From assembly GCF_021018895.1 (NCBI RefSeq), contig NC_079377.1:620001-684000 (forward strand): a stretch of 64,000 bases of DNA. The letters are read 5' to 3'. Positions 1 to 15,200 of this stretch are shown piece after piece. The number at the start of each line of letters is the position of its first letter. Position 1 is the stretch's first letter. The position numbers and the translations under genes were made by a program. The notes beneath the pieces were generated by a model. It worked only from the letters and a program-made list of their open reading frames with translations. It was not told the origin of the DNA and did no database searches. This stretch comes from Seriola aureovittata. Lineage: Eukaryota > Chordata > Actinopteri > Carangiformes > Carangidae.

Positions 1-1000
1 CACACCCTTGTGATAAATCTAAAACTGTTTTCACATTTCTACTTTTCTAATGATATATGCTAAGTATAAAAACACTATTACTGTAGGTTTTTGATATTTC
101 TCATTTGTATCATGCTGTAAATATGAACACAAATGCAATGGAGAAACAAAATCTCTTTATTCTCAATACTGAATTGAAGATGACATGAACATACTGTACT
201 GTAAAATACAGTAGGCCTATACAGTATTGCAGTTACTGTCTATCCTGTCTCTGATCTCATCTGTAAGAATTATTTCCTCTGACCCGTCCTCTCGCCACTC
301 CCTGTCCTCTGTCTCCTCTTGCTCCTCTTCCTCCTTCACCTCTTCCTCTTTCTGGTGTGCCTCTTTCTCCTCTTGCCCCTTCTCCTCTTGCTCTTCCTCC
401 TCTTACTCGAACACCTCTTCCTCTAATTCTTTCCAAAATTGTCCTCCATTGTTGGTCACACCAAAGAGCAAACCTGACTTGTATCTATGGTGATCAAGCT
501 GTGATTTCTGTGTGATCTGATTGTTTACATGTGTCTTCACATGTGCATCCTGAGTTCAAATGATTGATAACTGAGTGTGATGTTGCAGTGGCAGTGTTTA
601 GCAATTAGCACACAAAGGCTTTCAGTTTTGAATGATGTGTCTAATGTAGAAGTGTGATTGGTGTTTTGCAAAACACTGTGTGTAGTGTTTTGCAAAAAGT
701 GTGAGGCCGAGAATGTGCGTATAGTTGTGCAAGTCTGGGGTGACATTTTGCTCTTTGTGTGTTGAGTTTCAAAATCTGTGAATTATTTTTGATTCTTGTG
801 TGTAAGCAATCGTAAAAAAACTTAAAAAGAGAATGGGAGATGGCGCTCTGATTGGTTTATTGCATGTTATGCCCAACACACTCCCATGAATAATTAAGAG
901 ACTAATTACAACCATTTTGCATGGTGCAGGCATTATCTGGCAAAAGTGGATTTGGACATGTCCTAAATAGACTTGCTCCATTTGCTTTTGACCATGGCCT
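1..1000 (-). mobile_element. Decayed Tc1/mariner-like (IS630-type) DNA transposon remnant
   Basis: Read on the - strand, about 270-460 encodes an Arg/Gly-rich low-complexity stretch. A short segment near 240-270 then resembles the start of the helix-turn-helix region of IS630-type fish transposases (a TDEIRDRID-like string). It runs straight into sequence resembling the 3' end of such elements, so most of the transposase is missing. Roughly 530-830 is GT-rich sequence with repeated TTTTGCAAAA motifs (about 663-697), as in non-autonomous relatives. A short string, GTGTAAGCAATCG, recurs near 3110. I infer an internally deleted, inactive copy. Both ends are approximate and no terminal inverted repeats were delimited. 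Confidence 0.5.
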
Positions 1001-3084
<2,084 letters not shown>

Positions 3085-3170
3085 TTGAAGCTGAGGATTA
3101 CATTTTTGAGTGTAAGCAATCGTTAAAAACTGTAAGTAAAGTTCTTATAACAAGGGCCCATTCCATTTCT
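3085..3170. repeat. Short fragment related to the transposon remnant at 1-1000
   Basis: Contains the string GTGTAAGCAATCG followed by an A-rich run, shared with about 798-825. It is probably a small piece of the same dispersed family. Confidence 0.4.
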
Positions 3171-3612
3171 TATTACAGTCATGAATTCCTATATTTTCGT
3201 CTTGAACTATGTCACACATCCATTGTTTTTTATGACATGATTTTCTTGAGTGTGTCAATAACACATAATAATTGTAATAGTAATATCACAAATAAAAACC
3301 TTCTGAAAGAAAAGAGAAACAGACGGACCATACCAGGATCACAGAACAATGCCCACTTATATATAATTAATAGTATCATATAACACCCAGTTTGAAGTTA
3401 GTTGAAATGAAGTGGTGGGTGATGTCTGACGGTGAGTTTGGGAAACAAACGTGTAGTGAGTATCTAGGGCAGCAGGACGGTGTGTGTGTGGGACTGAGCC
3501 AAAATGAACTACAGTGTGGGTTGATTGTGAAGAAAGAACATGTGTATCATTCATTGGTTTTCAATTGTTTTTCTCCATTGTAAGGAGGAATACAATATAC
3601 AGGATCACGCTT

Positions 3613-3613
<1 letters not shown>

Positions 3614-3701
<88 letters not shown>
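3614..3701. repeat. (CA)n microsatellite
   Basis: Uninterrupted CA dinucleotide tract of about 88 bp. Confidence 0.97.
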
Positions 3702-3703
<2 letters not shown>

Positions 3704-4596
3704 GCTGCAGCAGCAGCTTTTGTTTAAAACCTATCCCAGACACCTCTAATTGGCCGGTATTTATCCAGGAGCCCAGGAGAGCAGAGTGCATGCAGGGCTG
3801 TTTTCACATGGGATTAACCCAGGTCCAATCCCAACACACTTCACAGAGAAAACACCAACACTCTCATGGCATCCTATAGCAAAGATTGGCCCCCACCAGA
3901 CTGTTTACCCAATCTGACCAGTCTGATTTGGCTCAGCGTTTCTCAGCTGCTGGTGTTCTGGCAGGAGACAGGTCTGAAGCTGCTACACACAGAGTGACAT
4001 AGTAATATATCAGCTTTAGAACAAATTCTATGACAGCCTGTAGACCTGCATTTTCCATTTATGTCACTGTGGCTGAGAAATATTCATGAAAATCTAAATA
4101 TTGTCAGAATACATATAAAACCCTCCATTTACAGAAACTACTGCTCCAACTACATGGCCTTTAAACTGATTACTGTAACATTTAGACATGTACACATGGA
4201 TATTTGGAAGTATAGATATCCAATATTAAAGTGTAGTAGTGTAGTAAACAACAGCGTGTCAACATGTGTCGATCAGGTTCTGCTGTGGTGGCAACGCACT
4301 GCATGTATCAACATGAGCGACAGTTGTACAAAGACTTTGCATCCTCAGTCCCATATGTGGTTTGGGTTCTGCAAAAAAGAAAAAAAAAAACAAACAAAGA
4401 TTCTGGTCTTGGTTAAATGTAAATAAACATGTTTTGTCTGAAATCACTGTGAACTGTTTCAGTATTAACTAGGATCTCTCCCGAACCATGAATCAATGCA
4501 AATGAAGTCTGCATTTAAACAAGACAGTGATAGTAACATAAAATACCAGGCAGAGCTTCATTCACTCGCTCTCCAATGCCATCTATTGGACATATA

Positions 4597-4638
<42 letters not shown>

Positions 4639-5035
4639 GCCATTTGAGACTCTAGCGGAAGATTCTAGCAGTTGTAGTAATTGACTTGTGTTTGTGCAAT
4701 AAAAAACATCCCAAAAAAAAATTTGTGAGAAAATATTTTACAGATGTGCAACTCTCATTGCATGAATTCACATTCTGATTTGAAGATGTGCAAATTTTGT
4801 CCATGACTTCACATTATTTGATAAGAGTGTGTGAATGTGCACCACATTCACTGCAGCAACTGGAGCAAAAATGTGATTTGTAAAACAGGATTTGTGCACC
4901 TGCACTGAAGAATTTAAGATGGTGTAACTGTTGTGTGTGTGGAAGAGGAAAACAATCAACAAGTGTGCAACTCCTAGAGCATCTTTTCTCTGTGACCTCA
5001 AATTTACTGATACATGTGTGACTATTTTATACTAA
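3702..5035. other. Gene-free stretch; contains a (TA)n tract at 4600-4633
   Basis: Non-coding. It holds a pure TA tract of about 34 bp (4600-4633) and, at about 4690-4990, an AT-rich segment with several GTGCAA-like words that may be a degraded non-autonomous transposon. No coding potential recognised. Confidence 0.5.
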
Positions 5036-5218
5036 TTCCACTGTCACAGGTGCTCAGTTGTTTTGCACCAAAACTTGACCAAGTGGAGGTAGTGGGCGAC
5101 AGGAGGGTGGTGGCTAAGCTTTCATCCCTGATGGAAAACATCTCCCACCCCATGCAGGACACTCTGACAGCACTGAGCAGCTCCTTCAGCTACAGGCTGC
5201 TGCACCCACACAGTAGAC

Positions 5219-5282
<64 letters not shown>

Positions 5283-5545
5283 AAAGACCGACGAATCTAA
5301 ATCAAAATAATTAATCATGTGCATTAATTTAACTCATGTGCACTTATCCGCTGCTAATGTCTTTTGTTTTGTTATATTTAATGTCTAAATGTACATATTA
5401 TATTATTATGTAATTTATCTTTTTTTAAGTACTCTGTACTGACATTTCACAGTAATCTCTTTCGATGTGCTGTCACTTTGCTGCTGTAACACTGCAAATT
5501 TCCCCCCTGTGGGACAAATAACGGAATATCTTATCTTATATTAAA
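5036..5545 (+). mobile_element. LINE 3'-end fragment (RT C-terminus plus tail)
   Basis: The translated segment 5040-5215 resembles the extreme C-terminus of fish LINE reverse transcriptases (HPMQDTLTALSSSF-like string followed by an arginine/leucine-rich end). It is interrupted by a CA microsatellite at 5222-5281. Sequence at about 5490-5545 matches the usual tail of this family: a CCCCCCTGTGGGACAAATAA-like string followed by TTATCTTAT repeats. This is a 5'-truncated, dead copy in + orientation. Confidence 0.7.
5222..5281. repeat. (CA)n microsatellite inside a LINE fragment
   Basis: Pure CA tract of about 60 bp within the LINE 3'-end fragment. Confidence 0.97.
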
Positions 5546-6053
5546 CCTGTAATTTCCTGGAAGCCAAGAAAATCACAAATAAAGCACAATAAACAATATA
5601 TAAATATATATATATAAAACTTTTATGAGAACCAATCTTCAATCAACAAAACAAGCCTGCTAAGTCTGACGTTTCATGTCTTTTTTTAACAAGAACATTA
5701 TTTACACATTAAAATGAACACATTGTGAATTAGCCATTATCTGACAATATGACAAAACATTCAGTGTCAGTTTTCAGTCTTTTCTATGCTGATGTATGAC
5801 ATTTTAAGAGAATGAACACCTGTCTATATCACAACTCTGACTCATGCTGTCACAGTTTGTATTGTTTCTGTGTGGTGATTATATTCATGCTGCTCTGAAT
5901 AATGGTGAATGGTGATATCCCTACATGGGAAAACACATGTATTTTTCCAGATCAACACATCTGTCCAAAGTCTGAATGACACACAACAAGATTGAATGAA
6001 TCACACATGTAGCTAATAAGTGACCTGTTTCTGACCTGGCATGTCATGTCTAT

Positions 6054-6070
6054 CACCTGTGTGTTTCCCA
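6054..6070 (+). promoter_or_regulatory. PTF1-type acinar element (E-box plus TC-box)
   Basis: Sequence CACCTGTGTGTTTCCCA: an E-box CACCTG (6054-6059), a 4-bp spacer, then TTTCCCA (6064-6070). This is the bipartite layout bound by the PTF1 complex (PTF1A/E-protein plus RBPJ or RBPJL) in promoters of pancreatic digestive-enzyme genes, with one-turn spacing. It lies about 45 bp upstream of the TATA-like box of the lipase gene. Site and position are seen; function is inferred. Confidence 0.75.
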
Positions 6071-6104
6071 CTGTCCCTGTGAGCAGACAGGCATATGGCC
6101 AGAG

Positions 6105-6111
6105 TATTTAA
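6105..6111 (+). promoter_or_regulatory. TATA-like box of the lipase gene
   Basis: TATTTAA, about 26-30 bp upstream of a TTCAGTAC initiator-like sequence (A at 6131). Exon 1 is taken as about 6131-6154 and ends in CACG followed by a consensus GTGAGT donor at 6155. Confidence 0.6.
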
Positions 6112-6130
6112 GAGAGTGGAGGGTTTGTTC

Positions 6131-6154
6131 AGTACCTTCTGGTCTGACCTCACG
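6131..6154 (+). other. pnlip: Lipase non-coding exon 1 (5' UTR)
   Basis: Short leader between the initiator-like sequence and the GTGAGT donor at 6155. It is followed by an intron of only 80 bp ending in CAACAG at 6234, directly before the start codon. The 5' boundary is inferred from TATA spacing. Confidence 0.5.
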
Positions 6155-6234
6155 GTGAGTACACAGCATGAGTCCATTCATATCTTTGTTTCATGTCTCC
6201 ACAACCAAAATTCCTCATGGAAATTGTTCAACAG

Positions 6235-9200
6235 ATGTTACAGATGTGGTGTTTGGGTCTGTTCGGCTTCCTCGCTGCAACATCATACGGTGAGTTGACT
6301 TTAACTCTTGGAGTCAGTTTTATTGAAATGACAAACTACATGAACATTATATTTGCTAAGCTTGTATGTTTTTTCAGTTTTAATTTCAGGCCTATTGAAA
6401 GCAAAGTGATTTGTGACTGACGGTATAATATGTTGTATATCAGCTCTTCATTTCAATAATATGAGGTTTACACTGAGGTAAATATTCAGACCTAAAACTC
6501 TATGCCCTTTATGGCTGCACAGTACAACCATGTGCAAATATTCTAAATGTTTATGCATTATTTTTACACATTCAGCACCAGCAGGCCGATAACCATATTT
6601 CTAATAAACTAATAACTTCTGAATTTTATTGTTACTTGTGCTACTTTTAGATGATGTAACTGTTTCACTTATATTACCTGTTTGGGAACTGATCCAAAGG
6701 TTGTATTAGTGGTAGTTCAGATTGAGGTGTTTCTACTGAGTCCACAGTTGATCACATTTATGGAGTATTCCAGTTATGTTTTGTGCCAGCTGGAATAATG
6801 AGATAGAATCTCTTACTTAGTCAGTCCAATAAAAAAAATAAACTACGGGCTGCACAATTTATCAAAATATGATTGAAATCGCAATATACAAATCACAAGA
6901 GCTGCAGTTTTTCTAATAAAGGTAAAATGCGTCACATTGCTGGGCATTGTTAGCACCATCAGTGTTGTGGTGCTACAGAGACCTACAAATGATATTCTCC
7001 AGACGTAAAGGATTACATATTGCAATTTCTATATAAAACATTATTATCATTATAAGATAATCACAGTATGATTCTTTTTGCATATTGTGCAGCCCTACAA
7101 TAAACTATTAGATGATAAAAGTCTAACATTGAAGAGCGGAGAGCCCAGACACCACACTGGGTGTTCTGAGTTTACTCAGTTGATACAGATACATGATAGA
7201 TATGGATCTGCTGAATGTGGATCATACAATTGTGTAAACAAGGATGTGAATGATGAGATTTAACATGTTAGTGTCAAAGTTGTGACCTTTGACCTTTCTC
7301 ATGTTCCATGTAAAAGTCATATCCTAAATGTAAAAACCAAGGTCAAACTTAAAATGAGGATCTAGTGTGAGTGTAAAATGTACTTATACTAAGTCCAGTT
7401 CCAGTATAAATATGCAATCAATCAAACAACATCACATCCATTGTGATCCTATTTTTTATCAATTTGATGACATAACTGAATTTACTTCAGATAGAAGTAA
7501 AAAACAGTACAAATCATTTTGAGTCCTCACCAAAAAATTGCAGCCTGGACAAATATAATGGTTAACATGTATTTGCTAGGTTTACAGTTTAACCTTGGCA
7601 GTAGAAAACTTCTCCTATCACCAAGATAAGCTATCTACAACCTTCAGCTGTTGTTTCTTTCATAGAAAATTTTCAGCCCAGGAAGCTTCAAAAGGACGAT
7701 ATATTATATTTGGGTTGCCAGTATATGATATCAAAACTGCATGTGAGGATTTGTCCGAGTAGTGTGTTCTCCATGTCTGCAGCGGATGAGGTCTGTTTTG
7801 ATGAGCTGGGCTGCTTTAATGACCTGGCTCCCTGGGGAGGCACTCTCCAGAGACCAATCTCTGTCCTGCCCTGGAACCCCGAGGAGATTGGCACCCGCTT
7901 CCTCCTCTTCACCCAGAGTAACCGCTATTACCAGGTAAGGAGTGGTAGATTTATTTATCTATTCTGATAAATTGTATTTTGTTCCTTCAGTAGACAGTGT
8001 TTCCTTCCTGAGCTCTGGCAGAGGGGTAGTGACACAAAGAGGGAATTTAGTTCTAAACAAAGACTGCTACTTTATTTTTCTAATGCTGATTAGGCTGAAG
8101 GCTCATACTAACTTCAGCTGAACTTTAGAAGTATTTTGTTGGGCCATCTATTCAAGATGGTGGATGAGACCACATGTTCTCTTGTTCCATAGACAAAAGA
8201 GGGTCAATTAAACTCAGTTCCCCAGAATCCTTCACTTTTTCACACCAGACATAGAGACATGTTAGCTCTGCTGCTACTCTTCTCTGCAGGCCTTGGAGCA
8301 GACTGCTGCACTGCACTCTATCTAATCAAGAGTGGACACATTTAATTTAGTGCCAGTGGCTATGGCACAAAGTCTGCCAGCTGTTTGTCGAGCATCTAAC
8401 TGTGTAAGAGACACAGAAGCCACATGGCGAGACTGGCCTGTACCAGCCAGGAAACTGCAGCTCTCTGGATTTAAACAGAGCAGCAGAGACGACCTCTCTC
8501 TTTCCATGGACTGGGTAACATTAACTGGGCCTAACATAGCATAGCACAGCACAGGACTCTTCACCCACATATTTGTAGTACATCCAGCATTATATTTAGA
8601 GTGAATCTGTATTGGCTATTGTGTCCCTCTTTAGGATGGTGCCCCAAGGAAATATTAATATTAACTACAGTTGTTATTTATTTTTATTATTAATATTTTG
8701 TTAATTTCCAATATATAATAACCTGTCTGTCCCTCATCACTTATTCATTCCTTTAATATATAAATGTATTGGCATAAGACAGATGTGAAAAATGTGAACC
8801 TATTCTTTAAGCTCTCTGTGTGTGTTCATTATTGCTTTGCTATTGAAACCGTCAGGAGATCAAGCCTGATCAAACCATCCAGGCCTCAAACTACAATGGG
8901 CGGAGGAACACTCGCTTCATCATTCCTGGTTATCTGGACAGTAAAGATGAGAACTGGCCACAGGAGATGTGTAAGGTAGGAAGACACATTGTACATTCTA
9001 GAACAAAGAACCCACGATGACAGTTTGAAGAAATCCGTGTTGACAAACCTGTTGCTCTGTATAGGTGATGGTGGCGCGGGAGAACGTCAACTGTGTTGCT
9101 GTGGAGTGGAAGAAAGGTGTGAAGACTCAGTATGTTCAAGCTGCCAATAACGTCAGGGTGGTGGCTGCCCAGGTGGCATCCATGATCACATTCCTCATGG

Positions 9201-12200
9201 TAAATCCAGCTCATTCACTGTCTGACTCCAGCAGGACCTACAGGTACTGTAGGTTTAGGTCACACTAAACTTCACATCACACCAGCAGACAGGGTGGACA
9301 GGACACAGTAAGACACAACTGGAAATTGAGAGGATATTCCCATCTACACACAGCAGCACATGACATTCTGTATGTTTGATGTATGACAGGGTGGAAGATA
9401 CATTATCTTTGACTTAAACATACATGTTGCATAACACAGGCCAACTACAAGCAGAATGCCAGTAAGTTCCATATTATCGGACACAGCCTCGGTGCTCACG
9501 CTGCAGGAGACGTTGGGAGCAGGATCACTAACCTCACACGTATCACAGGTAAACCTGCTGCAGCACACACCTGATGATGGTCTGTTAGCTCATGTTTGGC
9601 CCTCTCGTTCAAGTCAGTAAGAGAAGGTTAACGTACATTACTTGTGGTAGTTGCTCATACTACATTCAGTGTCACACTGGTTTGACTGACTATTTTAATA
9701 TGTTGAAACAGATATGCAGTGTAAAGTGGAACAGGAAACACAGTAGTAAAAAAGGTTACACTGAGAACAGACGTGCACATGGTGAAGGCCCCATGTCTTA
9801 CACTTTTTCCAGACCATCCAAATCAATGGCTTTCATTCAAGTCTTTTCTATTTTTGTTATTACAGTTTCACTCATTCATTTTCACCAGTCATACGGGAAA
9901 ACTGTCAATAAGGAGCTTCCTGACTCATGAAGAGTTTGTCTGGATGTTTAGCTACATTAAATATACTCAGGAGTTTATGAATTATTTCATGTTGTGAAAC
10001 TCAATTTGAACTAATATCTAATATTAGATTGAATTGATTGTGATTACTAGCCTGACACTGACTGACACTATAGATATTTCATTATAGATTCCTTTAGATT
10101 CCTTTAAACCATGAAGATCTGTGATCAAAAGAGTATTGTTTTGTATTGTATCATAGTCTGTTTTTATAAGATCAAATGATCTCTGTCAGATGATCACAAG
10201 AGAAAGTTTGTTGATACAGCAACACCAACAAATATAATCCATAGGCTAAAAGCAACACAAGCTAAATCAGTTTTCAGTTGGCTCATGTTTCTATTAAAAC
10301 ATATATTCCATTAGAATAATGGGTGAATACAGTGCAATCACACATTTCTACACATAGTAATTTGAACTGTGATGTGCTCCACTAACTGTTTCACATCATC
10401 TTCTGGTCTGAAGACAGATTGTGTCTCATGTTTTATCATCCCTGTCCCACACCGCAGGTTTGCTCTGGCAAACAGGTACAGACAGATAAATGTTTCTGTG
10501 ATTTAATGCCATTCACTCTCTGCAGGACTGGACCCGACTGAACCTTACTTCCAGGACACTGATGCCTCTGTGCGTCTGGACACCAGCGATGCTGCCTTTG
10601 TTGATGTCATTCACACAGATGGACTTCCTTTTGACTCCAAACTTGGTACATATCACTGTTGCTCACAAGGAATAACATCAAGATGGGAAGTATTCAGTAT
10701 CTTCACTGTACTTTCTAACCCCATGTTAGTTTATTGTACCTGTAATTTGTATTAGTTTTAGAATTTGGCAGTGCTTAAAGAACAAAGTTAAAAATAATGT
10801 TCTGTGCTATTAAAACAGTTCCAGTCAGTTTCAATTAAACTGCCTAATAGAGTTAGAATAGATTAAATAATGGAACTGAGGTGCAGCTATGTACAATAAG
10901 TGATCTCTGTTTCAATCCTTTCAGGTCTGGGCATGTCACAATCTGTGGGCCACATTGACTTTTATCCCAATGGAGGAGGACGGATGCCCGGCTGCTCTGC
11001 CAACAAAGGCAAGCCCTCTGACCTGGATGCTATCTGGGAAGGTGAGATCAACAGAGACGTACAAACTTTTCATTTAAATGCAACAACACTGAAAATGATT
11101 TTGTTATAGTCCCACTTTTTCTGCCACCCAATCAAAGATCAACTTCACACTCAGTCAAGGTAGTTGTTTGGATTTCTGTCCATTGTTGTGTCAAGTTGCA
11201 ATTTCACTAAAACTTGTATAGGCTCCAGACTTCTGATTATTTTACCATTTATGTCCATGTGTTGTGGATCTGTACTGACAAACTGCAGAGATACTGAGAG
11301 CAGCTTTCTCTCCTTCACATTAGAATTACAGTCTAATGACTTGAAAACATTATATTTGAGTCACATTATTATGGAAAAAAAACCCAATTAGAACAATTTT
11401 CAGTCGCAACAGCAGCCTCACATCCCCATCCAGTAGCACTCTTTCCTGGAGAATACATGTATATGCTACAACTTGATTATGTTTAGTGGCACTGCTTTTG
11501 CAAGTGAAGGAGGTGCAACGTTTTTATACCGCATGATCTATGTTGGTGGCCGGGTAAATCTTATCTCATCTTCATCCATGAGTCTCTGTTTATGCAATAT
11601 CTTTTGGTTTGCAGGGTTATCCAAAAGCAATGGGGGCCCCTCATGGTGTTTATGGGAATTGCATTATTTTGCTGGTTCGGCTTCATAAGAATTAACAGTG
11701 TCACCAGACATCTGACATCTAAGATGGTTATTGTTCGGTGTCAGCAAATTAATCTGCAAACCTTATTGTAGGCAATGTACAAGAAACATCAGGGTCAATA
11801 AAACAGTCATTCACAATAAAATTTCAAATGATTTAATCTGGTTAGTCTAAATCCCCTCTGTTGTTAAGATCCATAGTTTCTCTCATGAGAATAAAATAAA
11901 CTCAGAGGCACATGACATGACCTTTGATCATTCTGCTCCACACTACAAATCAAGTGTTCTCAAGTCTGCAGGCTTCATCCCAGCCACTCCTCCTATACAT
12001 GACACAATGAGTCATACATCCTATTTTTTCAACCATGCAACTTACAATGCAGACCCCCACTGTGGAATATTGGAGTTGTCCCAACGGAAAAATCGTAAAG
12101 AAACCCCCGGCAGAGTTATTCCTGCTGGTCCCATCTGAGCAAATATTTTCTAAAATGAATGACGACGGCCTTCTTTTGAAATGTGCTGGTGAGTAGCAAG

Positions 12201-15200
12201 GCTCAAGTGGCAGCATTGGTGCCATGCCTGGGTCAGGGGTGGGGGCGGGGGGTGTTGGCACAGCTGAATATGCCACTTTTGATCCTATAGATAAGAGAGG
12301 GAGAGTGGGAGCCAGGGCTGCATAGCTGGAGTTCTTGGAGCGCCTGGTGTTTGCCCTGTACTGGAAGAGAAAACAACAGAAGCCATGACCTCTCTCTATG
12401 TCTGTCTCTAACCAGCTCTAGTGATTTAGTATCCTTGTAGTTAATATATAATATAATATAATTCTCCCCTCCAGCTGACAGCTTCTCTCTGACCCGTCAG
12501 CTGAGATTCAAGACCTGAATAAGCATTCACCTCTCTTCTCTTATTCCTCCTGACTTCACCCTCCCTCTCACTTCTCTTCCCTGTCATCACCTGATCCAAC
12601 CTTTTCCCAGGTACCGTGAAGTTTGATGCCTGCAACCATGTCCGAGCCTACCAGTACTACAGTGAGAGCATAGTTAAACCCCAAGGCTTTGTGGGATTTC
12701 CCTGCTCTGATGAGGACAGTTTTGCTGTTGTAAGTCTTTGGTTTTTGATGACTCTGTGAGTTTATAAATATCTGAATGCTGAGGAGCTTCTGAGCTTACT
12801 TTAGAAGAAAAAAGAAAAGAGATACTGCCATTAATAATCAGTGTTGAACATGCAGTGTCTGAGTATTGTGATTGTCTTCCTTTACATTTTGCCTGCCATT
12901 ATCCTTGGAGGAAGAACACCAAGCCAGACATTTGGCTTTTTTACCTCTGTCAAATACAAAAGCACCTTTCAGATTGTGAAATTGTTGTATACAGTACAGG
13001 ATATACTTATACTATTGTTACATAATTTTATCAAATCACATAAGCAGCTTTGTAATGTGACTGGTTGAAGTGGAGCTAATTTATGTAAACTCTTATCTCT
13101 TATCTCTATCTGCAAAGTATAGCAGGCTAACTCAATCTGTCAGATAAATGCAGTCTGCACATAATAATGTATGTACATTATACATTTATTATATTATATA
13201 TACATTATACATTACATTTCTGTATGGATTATAGAAGAAGTCAAATATTTTTGCCACCAAGTCATGAAATGAACTTGGAGTAGTTAGTGCAGAATGAGAT
13301 ATACTTCTTTTGCAGTCATATACATGAAGAGTTAGGTGGATTTGTAAATATGTATTGTAGTGTCATTTGCAGCTCTAAAGGCCCCAGAGAAGCTTCTGGT
13401 GGTAGGGGCCACAGATAAGGGATCTGGGGGAGGGATAAGTACTCATTTTAAAAAGTGACTCAGGGCTATCAAATGGGCTCAGACAGGGGGGTGCTGGAAA
13501 AGAGGCCAATATCTCCAACCCCTCAGCATGTGTATGGGATTGCCACCTGTTGCTGCTGTATGATACTGATATGGCTATGAACCATTTCTTTAGTTTTGAA
13601 GTCAGTTTGGCAAAATTGGATTTTGTTGCAGCAGAGGGGGCGATGTAACTGGGCTTCCCTCATGTCCTCCGTGGGGAGGGCTTGTATCTGCAGCTGTTGG
13701 TGTTAATGACAGTTTATCCCTGCTCTAGACACATGTCCCGATCAAAAAAGGTCCAGGGAGTGCCAAGCATGACCTCATATGACTATGTCCCTGTTGAGAG
13801 ATGACAGCACCTCCTTGTCATTCACCTCATAAACACTTTCTGGTGTTATTCCTGCAGCCATAGCTGACAGCCACAAAGTCAGTCTGTTCCCACACAGTAA
13901 CTTACTGCACAGCCATATTTATAACGTGGCAATCTGCAACATTTTGGAGGACCACAGGAGGAAAAGTCTTTTAGGGTTGTCACTTTTCCCTGACTGTTCA
14001 TTGACAGGAGAAGATCTTCACACTTGGCCATGTCCTTGTCTTCACAGGGAAAGTGTTTCCCATGTACAAACAGCCAATGTCCTCTGATGGGACACTCTGC
14101 CGACAGGTTCACTGTGACTGATGGCAGTTCAAAGACAAAGTACTTCCTGAACACAGGCAGTTCAAAGCCTTTTGCCCGTAAGTATCCTGCCCTGGCAAAA
14201 ATAACAGTGTGACCAACATATTGAAACTTTTTCATATCATTACGGCTATATGGGCTGGAACAATTCTCCAACAGGCTCAGAAAAAATCCCTTCAGGTGAA
14301 TATGGGTAAAGTCTAAAATACATTGTCATCCCTGAAAACGTAGGCACTTTTTCTAATGTCATGAAAAGTTCACCTCTTAAGATGATGCCAGGAAGTGTTA
14401 TCTTGCCTCTAAGTTAAACTTTAAAGCTTTAGGTTTTAAAGGTTTTTAAGCATTATTATATTTATTATTATTAAAAGTAATTTCACATTTTTAGACCACA
14501 AGAGTGCAGTGCATGTTAACATGACCTGCTGGGTTAATGAGCAACAGTAAAGCAATTTACGCTTAATTATATTTCCAAAATATCAAGTTGTTGGCTATAT
14601 ACAAGTATGAATAATCATCAATAATAATGATCTTAATAATGGATGAAGACAGCTACAGTAAGCCCCAAGGGGAAAAAAATTGTCATTTGTCATTGCCTAA
14701 AGCAAGCTAAACTTTGCACTCAGTACTCAAGTGTCAAAGGTTGTAATGCGTCCACTTCAATTGCTTTTTGGTTCTATGTAAATGCAGAACTGGTGAGAGA
14801 TCAATAATACAAGCTTTTGAAGTACAAAGGTGTTTCCTGGAAGCAGTGGACCATGTAGATGCAATATATATAAAACCTGGAAAAAAATTAGTAGAAAAGA
14901 TTCATTTGTTTCAAGGTTTCACTGCAAAAATATGTAAAAACTGTCTAGCAATATTTTCTCCTGTGTTCTTTGATAACCCTCACTGATGTATCAAGATGTT
15001 ATAACACTACGCCAGAACTACAGTGAAATAATGTGACTGCTGACTATTTCTTCCCATTTCTAGGTTACAGCTACAGAGTGACAGTGACCCTGGATGGTCC
15101 GCGCTGGCCTAACCCAGGATTAATGTTTGTGGCACTAGCTGGACACAGTGATTGCACCAAGGAGTACAAGCTCTATGTGTAAGAATGTCACGCACTGTTC

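Noticed and set aside
227..493. Ser-rich 88-codon + strand protein
   Set aside because: It is the complement of the Arg/Gly-rich transposase leader; a low-complexity pyrimidine tract rather than a gene.
6193..6234. Upstream ATG at 6193 as an alternative lipase start
   Set aside because: It lies in the 80-bp first intron between a strong GTGAGT donor (6155) and the CAACAG acceptor (6234). The ATG at 6235 gives a normal signal peptide.
14000..14047. Acceptor near 14011 for the tenth coding exon
   Set aside because: It would add residues and break the conserved 10-residue spacing between cysteines; the AG at 14047 keeps it.
13879..14271. 130-codon - strand open frame in the lipase gene
   Set aside because: It is antisense to the exon at 14048-14177, has no recognised domain, and its longest part mirrors the conserved lipase coding strand.
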